Notes: generated by a model from the sequence alone, not told the origin. DNA of 40,159 nt from Moraxella equi (GCF_002027555.1 NZ_MXAP01000063.1:1-40159); one strand, 5' to 3'. Positions 31,273 through 39,518 are shown, counted from the stretch's first letter. Translations and numbers: made by a program.

Positions 31273-31463
31273 TCTGCCCCCCACGCTCTGACAGCTTGCA
31301 TGATAATGGCAGAGCGTGAAAGTCCTGTTTTTTCGGATAAAACGGTCAGCTCGTCAATAAATTCGGTGGGAAATTTATAACTTGCCACTTTTACGCCACG
31401 TTTGGCATCAGAGTCAGCTTGAATTTGAGCTTTGGTTTTTGGAGTTTTGACAATCTTAGGCAT
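31257..31463 (-). CDS. Ribbon-helix-helix protein linked to Ibs-like toxin, locus 2
   Basis: 68 residues from the ATG at 31463 (AGGA nine bases upstream). The N-terminus (MPKIVKTPK, ADSDAKRG) matches the locus-1 protein. The rest (VASYKFPTEFIDELTVLSEKTGLSRSAIIMQAVRAW) is a clear CopG/Arc-type fold. A 23-codon frame (31539-31468) beginning MPSTL, in the position and context of the locus-1 start (AGGA...GTCAAATGCC), ends 4 bp before this ATG. It looks like an inserted or degenerate leader. It is on the same strand as the Ibs-like peptide and downstream of it. Confidence 0.75.
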   Translation of the reverse strand: MPKIVKTPKTKAQIQADSDAKRGVKVASYKFPTEFIDELTVLSEKTGLSRSAIIMQAVRAWGADYISE

Positions 31464-31539
31464 TTTATTAAATCCTATATTTTGATACAATGATTAAGTC
31501 TAACGACAATTTTATAATTCCTGCTAATGTAGATGGCAT

Positions 31540-31568
31540 TTGACAAATCCTTACATTATTGGTAAGAT
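31540..31568 (+). promoter_or_regulatory. Promoter of antisense (Sib-like) RNA, locus 2
   Basis: TTGACA (31540-31545), 17 bp, TAAGAT (31563-31568). It sits 66 bp from the end of the peptide gene (75 bp in locus 1). Confidence 0.7.
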
Positions 31569-31574
31569 AATCAT

Positions 31575-31715
31575 AAGTTTTAGGAGTGAAGCGGTGTGCT
31601 TGCCCACCGCCCCAGCCTTTACAGGCTACCTGCTTAGTAAGCGTTGTTGCTTAGTAGTAGCAGGATAACAATGATGATAACTTTGAAGAGCGTTTTCATT
31701 GTCTTATCTCCTAAG
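31575..31715 (+). ncRNA. Predicted Sib-like antisense RNA, locus 2 (3' end not resolved)
   Basis: Reading rightward from 31540-31568 it spans the complement of the peptide gene and its AGGAG (31708-31712). Hairpins: GCGGTG/CACCGC (31591-31610), AGCC/GGCT (31614-31627), and CCTGCT-TAG-TAAGC / GCTTA-GTAGT-AGCAGG (31629-31664). The last has the same inner TAAGC/GCTTA pairing and six-base loop as locus 1, with a different but still paired outer stem. Confidence 0.6.
31634..31699 (-). CDS. Ibs-like type I toxin peptide, locus 2 (21 aa)
   Basis: A 21-residue peptide that begins MKTLFK, has an unbroken I/V/L core and ends LLSNNAY. It shares with locus 1 the S-x-x-A-Y ending and with E. coli Ibs toxins the size and composition. 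AGGAG lies eight bases before the ATG. Its leader (31785-31700) can fold: a CGCCACC/GGTGGCG stem (31718-31744) sits just upstream of the ribosome binding site. It is placed on the minus strand between the gpK-like and gpI-like tail genes. Membrane toxicity is inferred. Confidence 0.75.
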   Translation of the reverse strand: MKTLFKVIIIVILLLLSNNAY

Positions 31716-31792
31716 GTCGCCACCACTTCACAAGGTCGGTGGCGGATAACCTATCAAGGCTTGGTGTTGCAGCACCTTGTCTTGATAAACAT

Positions 31793-31821
31793 GTTATAGT
31801 AAATACTACATTAAAAGTCAA
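31793..31821 (-). promoter_or_regulatory. Promoter of Ibs-like toxin mRNA, locus 2
   Basis: Leftward TTGACT (31821-31816), 17 bp, TATAAC (31798-31793). The distance from the -10 to the peptide ATG is 94 bp, against 91 bp in locus 1. Confidence 0.72.
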
Positions 31822-31903
31822 GTAATTTATACACTTTTTTTGCAAAAATGTTAAAAAATGTATGGGTTATTTGGCTTTTTTGTTATCAAAAAACAGTGAT
31901 TTT

Positions 31904-31936
31904 AACCGCTCATGATTCATCGTGGGCGGTTTTTTA
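31904..31936 (+). terminator. Hairpin with T-run before gpI-like gene
   Basis: AACCGCTCA (31904-31912) pairs with TGGGCGGTT (31923-31931) with one T:G pair, followed by T-run to 31935, 18 bp before the ATG. Confidence 0.75.
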
Positions 31937-31953
31937 TTGGGGAAAATTCAGCC

Positions 31954-32529
31954 ATGAAAACCATCATCTTACACGGCATCTTAGCCCGTAAATTCGGCAA
32001 ATCTTTTAACTTGGCAGTGGGCAGCACAAAAGAAGCCATGCGTGCTTTGTGCGTGCAACTTGCTGGCTTTGAAACGTTTATGATGAACGCTCATAGGCAG
32101 GGACTGCGTTTTGCTGTGTTCCATGATAAGCAAAATGTGGGTGAGAGCGAGCTTGAGATGACTCACACCGCCAAAGTGATTCGTGTCGTGCCAGTGGTGG
32201 AAGGTTCAAAAAAAGCAGGTTTGCTTGAAACCGTCCTTGGAGCGGTCATGGTGGTCGCTGGTATCGTGGCGACAGGCATGGGCTTTGCTCCTGTTGGAGC
32301 AGCGTTAATCGGTGCAGGTATTGGCATGATGGTGGGCGGTATTTCTCAGATGCTCATGCCACAGGTGGATACTCAGGATAACAACCAAGATGGCAACAAG
32401 GCAAACAAAGGCTTTGGTGGTGCGGTTACGACTGTGGCACAAGGCAATCCTGTCCCTATTCTATATGGCGAGCGAGAAATCGGCGGATTTATCCTGTCGG
32501 CAAGCCAGCTACCAGAAGACATGATGTAA
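31954..32529 (+). CDS. Tail assembly protein (lambda gpI-like)
   Basis: 191 residues from the ATG at 31954 (GGGG about eleven bases upstream). The N-terminal ubiquitin-like part (KTIILHGILARKFGKSFNLAVGSTKEAMRALC) is typical of gpI. A Gly/Ala-rich hydrophobic stretch (LLETVLGAVMVVAGIVATGMGFAPVGAALIGAGIGMMVGGI) follows, then NPVPILYGEREIGGFILSASQ. gpI is needed for tail-tip assembly together with K and J, which flank it. Confidence 0.88.
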   Translation: MKTIILHGILARKFGKSFNLAVGSTKEAMRALCVQLAGFETFMMNAHRQGLRFAVFHDKQNVGESELEMTHTAKVIRVVPVVEGSKKAGLLETVLGAVMVVAGIVATGMGFAPVGAALIGAGIGMMVGGISQMLMPQVDTQDNNQDGNKANKGFGGAVTTVAQGNPVPILYGEREIGGFILSASQLPEDMM

Positions 32530-32581
32530 CCCACAGCACAACCCAATTTGACATACTTTGACAGATAACAAGGATAAAAAA

Positions 32582-35500
32582 ATGAACATTCACGGTGCTA
32601 AAAAAGGCGGTGGCAAACAAAGACAGCCCGTCATCGCCCCAGACTCTGCTCAGTCCAAAACTTTTATCAGTATCATGTACGGCTTGGGCGAAGGCGAGAT
32701 TTATGGCTTGGCAAATGGCTATAAATCCGTCTATTTGGAAGACACGCCCCTGCAAAATGACAATGGCGAGTTTAACTTTCCTAATGTCAAAGTGGATTTT
32801 CGCACAGGCACGAACGACCAAGAGTACATTGATGGCTTTCCTGATGTGGCAAGCGAAACGGCGGTTAATGTCGAGCTAAAACACGGCACACCCTTTGTTA
32901 AAGCCTTTAATAATCTTGACCTTGATGCTCTGCGGGTGCGTCTAAAATGGGGAGCGTTGCGTCAGCAAAACCGTGAAAATGGCGATGTGTCAGGCGTAAA
33001 GATTGATTATGCCATCGATGTCAAAACCGACAACGGCGGTTGGGCAGAAGTCCTAAATACTTCCATCAATGCCAAAACATCAGACGCTTACGAGCGTAGC
33101 CATCGTATTGACCTACCAAAAGCACAAACAGGCTGGCAGCTGCGTGTTCGCCGTATCACACCCAATGCTACCAGCGAATTTATCTCAGATAAAATGTACA
33201 TCGCTGCCATCAGTGAAGTGATTGATTTAAAACTTCGTTATCCCAACACCGCCCTGCTGGGGCTAAGATACGATGCCGAGAGTTTTAGTAATGTCGCCAA
33301 AATGTCGGCTCGTTGCAAGGGCTTAATCATCAAAGTGCCAACGAACTACGACCCTGTGGCTCGCACCTATACAGGTATGTGGGACGGACAATTTAAGTTG
33401 GCGTACAGTAACAATCCAGCATGGGTCTATTATGACCTATGTACCGCCGAACGCTATGGGCTGGGTGGTCGCCTGACCCAAAGCATGATTGATAAATGGA
33501 GCTTGTATCGTCTCGCCCAATACTGTGATGAAATGGTTGATGATGGCATGGGTGGTACTGAGCCACGCTTTACCGTCAATGTCTATATCCAGTCGGCGGA
33601 CGGTGCGTTTGAGCTACTTTCCAGACTTGCTGGCGTATTTCGGGCAATTTCCTACTGGGACGGTAATAGCATTGTGCTAGATGCGGACATTCCCCAAGAC
33701 AGCATTTATTCATTCAGCCGTGCCAATGTCATTGATGGTATTTTTGAATATACAGGCACACGGGCAAGAGACCGCCACACGGTTGCAAAGGTGGCGTGGG
33801 ACAACCCTGCCAACCATTTTAAGACCGAATACGAATTTGTGCGTGATGAAAAAGCCATTGCCAAGTTTGGCGTGCGTGTTGCTGACATCTCAGCGTGGGG
33901 CTGTACTTCTCGTGGGCAAGCCCAACGAGCTGGCTTGTGGGCGTTAAAGTCCGAACAGCTGGAAACACGAATGGTAACATTTAAGGTCGGCTTGGACGGC
34001 TATATCCCTGCCCCTGCCAAAGTGATTGAGATTAGTGATGAGCTGTTTGCAGGGCGTGCCACAGGTGGGCGTGTGCTTGCGATGAATGATAAAAAGACCG
34101 TCATCACGCTAGACCGCCCCATTACCGCCAACGTGGGCGATACGCTGGTGATTAATGGTAATGACGGCATCAGCCAAAGACGGCAAATCAGTACGGTCAA
34201 TGGCGACAGCGTTACCGTAGCTAAGCCGTTTGGCGATATTGGCGTGGAAAATGTGTGGGTGCTAGACAGTAGCGATTTAGCCACGATGAAATTTCGTGTG
34301 CTGTCGGTAACGGCTGACGATAACCACCAATTTACCATTACTGCTGTGCAGTATAACCCTGCCAAATATGATGCCATTGATACAGGGGCGTATATTGACG
34401 AGCGTCCGATTAGTGTTATCAATCCGACCGTGCAAGCCCCCACAAAGTCGGTCAATCTGTCAAGCTATCACACGGTCAATCAAGGCGTGATCATTACCAC
34501 CCTTGTCATCGGCTGGGAGCAGGTAACAGGTGCGGTCAAATATCAAGTGGAATGGCGAAAAGACAATGGCAACTGGCAGACCCTGCCACCAACAGGCACA
34601 AACAGCATTGAAATCGCTGGAGTCTATGCAGGGCAATACGAAGCCCGAGTAACGGCTATTTCTGCCTTTGGACAGGCAAGCCTTGCCACGCATTCTAATC
34701 TGACCGAGATACAGGGTAAAGTCGGTAAACCAAACCGACCTGCGTTTATCCGTGCAACTGGCGTGCTATTTGGCATGGAGCTGGCTTGGGGCTTTGGGGC
34801 GAAGTCAGACGACACCAACTTCACAGAAATCCAAGTGTCGCCAGACGGCAGAAGTAACATCACAACACTTGGCACATTTGCCTATCCGACCAACAAGCAC
34901 GAAATCACAGGGCTACAAGGCAACTTGACCCAGTTTTATCGTGCAAGAATCGTGGATAAGCTCGGCAACACTTCGGACTGGACGGCTTGGGCATCTGGCA
35001 CGACGTCGGGGGATGCTGGCAAGGTGCTTGAGCTTATCAGCGGTCAGATTAATGGCAGTCATCTTGACCAGTCGCTACGCACACCGATTGGCAAGATTAG
35101 TACGCTTGAAAGTGCGGTGGGTGCGGTGAATGGCAATTTATCCACGCTAAACAGCCAGCTTGCCACGGCAAACCGTGAATTGCAAACCGCCATTAGCAAC
35201 ATCACAACAGAGCGAAACCGCATTAACACCGCAATCCGTGATATTACCGCTTTACAAGCGGATAAAAATGCCAAAACGCAAGAATTGGTGAACCTTACGC
35301 AAACCGTAGGCGGTCATACATCAAGCATTCGTGAATTGGGCGTAACGACTGGTGATTTGTCGCAAAAATACAGCCAGTTAAAGACGGCAAACGATACCGC
35401 CAATAGCGAAATTACCGCCATTAAACAAACACAGGCAGGGCAAGCGTTGAGTGTTGAGCGGTTAGGAGCGAGATTTGATAACGGCAATTTGTTCAAAGCA

Positions 35501-37159
35501 AGCACGGCAACGCTTGGGCATTTTTTGGACGAAAATGATGGCGGAGCTTTAAAGCCGTGGGGGTCGCACCGTGCGAGCGACTTTATCGCTGTCAAAACAA
35601 ATACACTGTACGAAGTGCGGGCATTTGATGGTAATTTTGGCAATCTGCGTGTGATTTGGTATGACGATGGTAAAAACTTTGTTAAAGGGCAAATCATCGC
35701 AAGGGGTGGGGATTATGCGACTTTTGACAGCAAAAATGCCAGTTTTGTCAGAATTTCAAGTTACTGGACACGCACCGACAATAATGTGTGGCAGATGCAG
35801 GTGGCGGGCTTGGCAAGTGATGTCAATGCCAATCTTGAAACTCTACGCCAAACTTTGACCGATGCCGACATTGCCCTAAGTCAGCAAATCACTGCAATGG
35901 ACACGGCTTACAAATCGGCTGATACCGACATCACAGCACGCCTTGCCCGAGAAGAAACCGCACGAGCAAATGGCGACAATGCCAATGCTCAAGCCCTGCG
36001 TACGCTAGAAAGCACCGTGAACGGCATTGGTGGACGGGTTGGTACAAGTGAGGGCAAAATCGCAAGCCTTGAACGCACCACAAGCGATTTGAATGGAGCG
36101 ATTGCCACCGCTCAAAACGAGTTAAATGCAAGATTTGACAATTTGACGGTGGGTGGGCGAAATTATTTATTGAATTCTGATTTTGTCATCACTAAACACG
36201 ATGGGGGAAATTTGAGAAGTCAAAGTCTTGCAATGTCCAACGCCATCAAAACGATTGCCACGCCTTGTACGCTTACTGTTTCAGCTCATTTTAAGTTGCA
36301 AAATGTCAGCGAACTTGCCAATAATGTGCGTATGATGTTTATGGTGCGGTTTACCCACGCAGACGGCACAGTTACGGCAAAAATCTTGTCTTACAATCCC
36401 AGAACTCGCACAGATATTGATAAGCGTTTGTTTGTACAAGTAACTATCTCCAAACCAATCACAGGTTTTGCTCATACTTATATTGATGTCTATGGCATTA
36501 CCGCAGAAATGGCGAGTATTGCACGCCCACAAATTGAACTTGGCACAGTCGCAACAGACTGGACACCCGCCCCCGAAGATGTCAATGTGGATTTGTCGCC
36601 TTATGCGACAACAGCAACCCTTGATGAGTTTAAGCAAGCACAAGCAGGCAAAGACGCTGCAACAGCCCAAAAAGTCGCTACCCTACAGACCACCGTAAAC
36701 GGTCAAACCACCAGCATTCGCAATGTCGAACAGTCGGTCAATGGCATGCGTGCGATTAAGGCGGTAACGGTGGATAATAACGGCTTTATCAGCGGCTATG
36801 GCTTGATGAGCGATTTGCAAAATGGGCGTGTTACTTCTCGCTTTGGCATTAACGCCGACCAGATTTATTTTGGAGCAACCAAAACCGCCAAAAAGCCGTT
36901 TGTGTTCACTACTCGCACCACCACCATCGATGGCGTAAGCTATCCTGCAGGAGCGTGGCTTAATAGTGCGAGTATTGCCAATGCCAGTATTAAGCTGGCT
37001 CATATTGATAAGGCGAGTATCGGGTCATTATCTGCTCTTAGTGCAGATATCGGTACGCTAACAACAAAAGATAGTCGTGGTAGCTTCACTTACACAGGCT
37101 CAAAAATCGAATTGCGAGACCCACAAGGGCGGTTACTGCTAGAAATGGGGCTGTTGTAA
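32582..37159 (+). CDS. Tail tip host-specificity protein (lambda gpJ-like)
   Basis: 1525 residues from the ATG at 32582 (AAGGA seven bases upstream). The first 600 or so are the conserved J/tip attachment region (SKTFISIMYGLGEGEIYGLANG, ARFSYW-like YWDGNSIVLDAD, EYEFVRDEKAIAKFGVRV). Two fibronectin type III-like domains follow at about 620-800, then a coiled coil (about 840-960). Two separate carbohydrate-binding-like modules come next, at about 968-1080 (NLFKAS to QMQVAG) and 1188-1335 (NYLLNSDF to ARPQIELGTVATDWTPAPED), then a DUF1983-like part near 1360-1470. The C-terminus should contact the host receptor. Confidence 0.92.
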   Translation: MNIHGAKKGGGKQRQPVIAPDSAQSKTFISIMYGLGEGEIYGLANGYKSVYLEDTPLQNDNGEFNFPNVKVDFRTGTNDQEYIDGFPDVASETAVNVELKHGTPFVKAFNNLDLDALRVRLKWGALRQQNRENGDVSGVKIDYAIDVKTDNGGWAEVLNTSINAKTSDAYERSHRIDLPKAQTGWQLRVRRITPNATSEFISDKMYIAAISEVIDLKLRYPNTALLGLRYDAESFSNVAKMSARCKGLIIKVPTNYDPVARTYTGMWDGQFKLAYSNNPAWVYYDLCTAERYGLGGRLTQSMIDKWSLYRLAQYCDEMVDDGMGGTEPRFTVNVYIQSADGAFELLSRLAGVFRAISYWDGNSIVLDADIPQDSIYSFSRANVIDGIFEYTGTRARDRHTVAKVAWDNPANHFKTEYEFVRDEKAIAKFGVRVADISAWGCTSRGQAQRAGLWALKSEQLETRMVTFKVGLDGYIPAPAKVIEISDELFAGRATGGRVLAMNDKKTVITLDRPITANVGDTLVINGNDGISQRRQISTVNGDSVTVAKPFGDIGVENVWVLDSSDLATMKFRVLSVTADDNHQFTITAVQYNPAKYDAIDTGAYIDERPISVINPTVQAPTKSVNLSSYHTVNQGVIITTLVIGWEQVTGAVKYQVEWRKDNGNWQTLPPTGTNSIEIAGVYAGQYEARVTAISAFGQASLATHSNLTEIQGKVGKPNRPAFIRATGVLFGMELAWGFGAKSDDTNFTEIQVSPDGRSNITTLGTFAYPTNKHEITGLQGNLTQFYRARIVDKLGNTSDWTAWASGTTSGDAGKVLELISGQINGSHLDQSLRTPIGKISTLESAVGAVNGNLSTLNSQLATANRELQTAISNITTERNRINTAIRDITALQADKNAKTQELVNLTQTVGGHTSSIRELGVTTGDLSQKYSQLKTANDTANSEITAIKQTQAGQALSVERLGARFDNGNLFKASTATLGHFLDENDGGALKPWGSHRASDFIAVKTNTLYEVRAFDGNFGNLRVIWYDDGKNFVKGQIIARGGDYATFDSKNASFVRISSYWTRTDNNVWQMQVAGLASDVNANLETLRQTLTDADIALSQQITAMDTAYKSADTDITARLAREETARANGDNANAQALRTLESTVNGIGGRVGTSEGKIASLERTTSDLNGAIATAQNELNARFDNLTVGGRNYLLNSDFVITKHDGGNLRSQSLAMSNAIKTIATPCTLTVSAHFKLQNVSELANNVRMMFMVRFTHADGTVTAKILSYNPRTRTDIDKRLFVQVTISKPITGFAHTYIDVYGITAEMASIARPQIELGTVATDWTPAPEDVNVDLSPYATTATLDEFKQAQAGKDAATAQKVATLQTTVNGQTTSIRNVEQSVNGMRAIKAVTVDNNGFISGYGLMSDLQNGRVTSRFGINADQIYFGATKTAKKPFVFTTRTTTIDGVSYPAGAWLNSASIANASIKLAHIDKASIGSLSALSADIGTLTTKDSRGSFTYTGSKIELRDPQGRLLLEMGLL

Positions 37160-37179
37160 ATTTTGACACAGGTAATCAT

Positions 37180-37497
37180 ATGAATGCAGGATTGAAAATT
37201 TATAAAGATGGCAAGCCCATCTTTGATACCCAAGCGGGTGCAGTGCGGATTTTAGGCATGTATTATTATGGGCAGCTGACACATCGGAGCGGGGAAGTCA
37301 AAAAAATCCCCCTGCCCGATGTTGGCGGTGGCGAGATTTTCGCTCTGTTCGTCAACAGTAAAGAGCGTTTGGGCAGTGATAATAATGCAGGAACATCGGC
37401 AAGCTATTATTACATCGAAGATAACGTACTTCATGTGTATGAGCCTAATTATGGCGACAGATTAATTTTGGGGGCATACTATGACCGCACAAGTTAA
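37180..37497 (+). CDS. Hypothetical tail-tip protein
   Basis: 105 residues, beta-rich (AGLKIYKDGKPIFDTQAGAVRILGMYYYGQLTH, GGGEIFALFVNSKERLG, SYYYIEDNVLHVYEP). It follows J directly and overlaps the next gene by 17 bp. Small proteins of this style sit after J in many temperate phages; function is unknown. AGGT lies before the ATG. Confidence 0.65.
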   Translation: MNAGLKIYKDGKPIFDTQAGAVRILGMYYYGQLTHRSGEVKKIPLPDVGGGEIFALFVNSKERLGSDNNAGTSASYYYIEDNVLHVYEPNYGDRLILGAYYDRTS

Positions 37498-38248
37498 AAT
37501 GCACGACCCAGAGCGAAATTATGTGCTGTTTGATACGAATTATCCCACATTGTGTTTGTCGCACGTCGATTATGCGGGATCACACAACGGGGGTAAAGTG
37601 TCGACGAAAAACGGCAGGGGGGCAAGATTTCCCCTAGTCGCCTTGCCAATTTATCCAGTCAGCACAGGCATCAGCCCCTATATATTCTCTCAAACGCAAT
37701 ACGCACGCAACGATGACTATGACGATATCGATAGTCAAATCGGTGTAGATAAACCGAACTTCAATAGAAACATTCCAGTTTTCATGTTCGATATTCCAGA
37801 GCTTGCGTTGAATGTTGATGGTAAGGTGGGCTTAAAAACCTACAATCCACAAACGGGCGAAGTGACTTTCGACAGTCGAGCCTTGCCATTAAATGTCATC
37901 GGGTTGTGTCGAGATGGGGTTAAGTTAGACCCCAATAAAATTTATGGCTATGTAAACCTAATGGGCGGAGTATATGCCCAAGAGCTTAGGACACTGAGCC
38001 GATTTGGGCATCAACCTTACCCGATAACGGGATATTATAATGCCGATAATGTGATCATGTCTGCCGATATGTCAAAAGAAACCCATGACAAAGGCGGTTA
38101 CTATGCTCGAAAACCCAAGAAGCAAGATATGTCAAAATTCACAAACCCCTACCAAAAATTCTATGCTTGGTACTATCCGCATCTGCTAGTAGATTTGACC
38201 CATATCTACAATGCGTTAGGGATCGACTACAAAGCACCTTTCACATGA
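37481..38248 (+). CDS. Hypothetical protein, possible tail fibre/tip accessory
   Basis: 255 residues, Tyr-, Pro- and Asn-rich, mostly beta (YVLFDTNYPTLCLSHVDYAGSHNGGKVSTKNGRGARFPLVALPIY, FMFDIPELALNVDGKVGLKTYNPQTGEVTFDSRALPLNVIGL). I recognise no family. A position after J and before lysis genes fits a receptor-binding or virion-surface accessory. The base usage (TCGA, CGGG, CGACG) is a little unlike its neighbours. Confidence 0.6.
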   Translation: MTAQVKMHDPERNYVLFDTNYPTLCLSHVDYAGSHNGGKVSTKNGRGARFPLVALPIYPVSTGISPYIFSQTQYARNDDYDDIDSQIGVDKPNFNRNIPVFMFDIPELALNVDGKVGLKTYNPQTGEVTFDSRALPLNVIGLCRDGVKLDPNKIYGYVNLMGGVYAQELRTLSRFGHQPYPITGYYNADNVIMSADMSKETHDKGGYYARKPKKQDMSKFTNPYQKFYAWYYPHLLVDLTHIYNALGIDYKAPFT

Positions 38249-38264
38249 TGCAATCATTCTCACT

Positions 38265-38283
38265 GCCCCAAATGGGGCTTTTT
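38265..38283 (+). terminator. Hairpin with T-run before holin gene
   Basis: GCCCC (38265-38269), loop AAAT, GGGGC (38274-38278) and five T, 16 bp before the ATG. Confidence 0.7.
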
Positions 38284-38298
38284 ATCGGAGCAAAGAAA

Positions 38299-38682
38299 AT
38301 GCCTGAAACCTTAGCCAAAGTTCTGCCCTTTTTAACCAAGTTATTTGCGTTAATTGTAGGCGGTTTAATCAGTCTTGTATTAAGTGGCGACATTAATCTT
38401 GATAAAGATGATAATGCCAATTTGACCCTCAATTTAAAAATCATCATTAAAATCACTTGTGCAATCGGTTTAGGTTTGTTTGCAGGGGAGTTTACTATTG
38501 ATTATTTTGATTTTGAGCATTTGAACTACTATGCACAAGCATTGTTTTATTTGATTTTTTCGGCATTCGGTATGCTTGTTTTTGGCACGGTCTATCGCTC
38601 TTGGCAATTAACCACTTCTGATAAAACATTGTCCCAGATTGTAACCGAAATTAAAAACATTGTTAAAGCATTGATTAAATAA
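38299..38682 (+). CDS. Putative holin (three membrane segments)
   Basis: 127 residues from the ATG at 38299 (GGAG eight bases upstream). Hydrophobic segments: FLTKLFALIVGGLISLVLSG, IIIKITCAIGLGLFAGEFTI and ALFYLIFSAFGMLVFGTVY, then a charged C-terminal helix. Size, topology and position directly before the endolysin support a holin that lets the endolysin reach the wall. No family-specific motif is seen, so the name rests on context. Confidence 0.65.
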   Translation: MPETLAKVLPFLTKLFALIVGGLISLVLSGDINLDKDDNANLTLNLKIIIKITCAIGLGLFAGEFTIDYFDFEHLNYYAQALFYLIFSAFGMLVFGTVYRSWQLTTSDKTLSQIVTEIKNIVKALIK

Positions 38683-38699
38683 TCTTGTTATTTTTAACC

Positions 38700-38718
38700 G
38701 CCCCGAATGGGGCTTTTT
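38700..38718 (+). terminator. Hairpin with T-run before endolysin gene
   Basis: GCCCC (38700-38704), loop GAAT, GGGGC (38709-38713) and five T, 13 bp before the ATG. The same element precedes the second endolysin on the minus strand (40104-40122). Confidence 0.75.
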
Positions 38719-38731
38719 AATGGAGCAAACC

Positions 38732-39271
38732 ATGCAAAATGAATTAAACTGGATCAAGACCGCACGAAACTACATCGGGCAAAAAGAAATCAAAGGCATC
38801 AAGCACAATCCGATTGTGTTAGAACTTTGGGCAAGTGCTTTTAAAGCTAAAAATCAGCCAGTTCCTGCCGTGTTTAAAAATGACGAAACAGCATGGTGCG
38901 GTGGTTTTGTTGGTGGTGTGCTGGCGAAATCTGGACTGTCTCAGCATATCCCAAATGGCTTTGCCATGGCAAGAAGTTGGCTTAATGCCGGCACGAAACT
39001 CAATAATCCTGCATACGGCTGTGTGGTCGTCTTTTGGCGTGGTAGCCCAAAATCGCCAACAGGTCATGTGGGCTTTGTAGTTGGACGAGACAAGGCAGGA
39101 AACTTGATGGTGCTAGGTGGCAATCAAGCGGACGCTGTCAATATCAAGCCATTTAGCCCATCTCGTGTGCTAGGCTATCGCTGGTGCGGTACGCAGCCCA
39201 TTCCAGCGACCCATCGCTTTGCGTTGCCTGTTTTGGCGAGTGATGGGAAAGTGAGTCGGAATGAGTCTTGA
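38732..39271 (+). CDS. Endolysin (TIGR02594/CHAP-like amidase or peptidase)
   Basis: 179 residues from the ATG at 38732. GGAG six bases upstream decides this start over the ATG at 38720, which the second copy lacks. It has the TIGR02594 pattern: WIKTARNYIGQKEIKGIKHNPIVLELW, then Cys56 in DETAWCGGFVGGVL, His112 in GHVGFVVG and LGGNQADAVNIKPF. These are cysteine hydrolases of the NlpC/CHAP superfamily that cut peptidoglycan at lysis. It is the last phage gene before attR. Confidence 0.88.
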   Translation: MQNELNWIKTARNYIGQKEIKGIKHNPIVLELWASAFKAKNQPVPAVFKNDETAWCGGFVGGVLAKSGLSQHIPNGFAMARSWLNAGTKLNNPAYGCVVVFWRGSPKSPTGHVGFVVGRDKAGNLMVLGGNQADAVNIKPFSPSRVLGYRWCGTQPIPATHRFALPVLASDGKVSRNES

Positions 39272-39336
39272 AATATTTGTCAATCTCCGTTTTACTTGCT
39301 ATAATAGCAGGCATATAGTTTAGTGATTGATGGCAA

Positions 39337-39375
39337 CCACACACAGAACCCACACAAAATCAGACGATTTTTAAA
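39337..39375 (+). repeat. Candidate right arm-type sites near attR
   Basis: CCACACACAG (39337-39346), CCCACACAAA and ACGATTTT (39363-39370) echo the ACACAC and ACGATTTT motifs left of the integrase. Apart from this and attR, nothing else is seen in 39272-39443. Confidence 0.35.
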
Positions 39376-39418
39376 AATATCTATAAAAATCAATGATTTA
39401 TGTAAAATAATCGGTGGT

Positions 39419-39432
39419 CGCCATCTCCACCA
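39419..39432 (+). other. attR: attR core (14 bp)
   Basis: CGCCATCTCCACCA, identical and in the same orientation as the last 14 bases of ssrA (1658-1671). It is the displaced 3' fragment of the host tmRNA gene. Confidence 0.88.
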
Positions 39433-39443
39433 AATAAACCCTT

Positions 39444-39475
39444 AAAAGTCAATCACTTAGGTGGTTGGCTTTTTT
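39444..39475 (+). terminator. Original host ssrA terminator, displaced by the prophage
   Basis: AAAAGTCAATCAC (39444-39456), loop TTAG, GTGGTTGGCTTTT (39461-39473) pair over 13 bp with two G:T pairs, then T-run. It lies 12 bp beyond the attR core, where an ssrA terminator is expected. Confidence 0.8.
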
Positions 39476-39518
39476 ATTTGACTTATTTTTGACTTATTTT
39501 ATAATTTAAATAAAAAAA

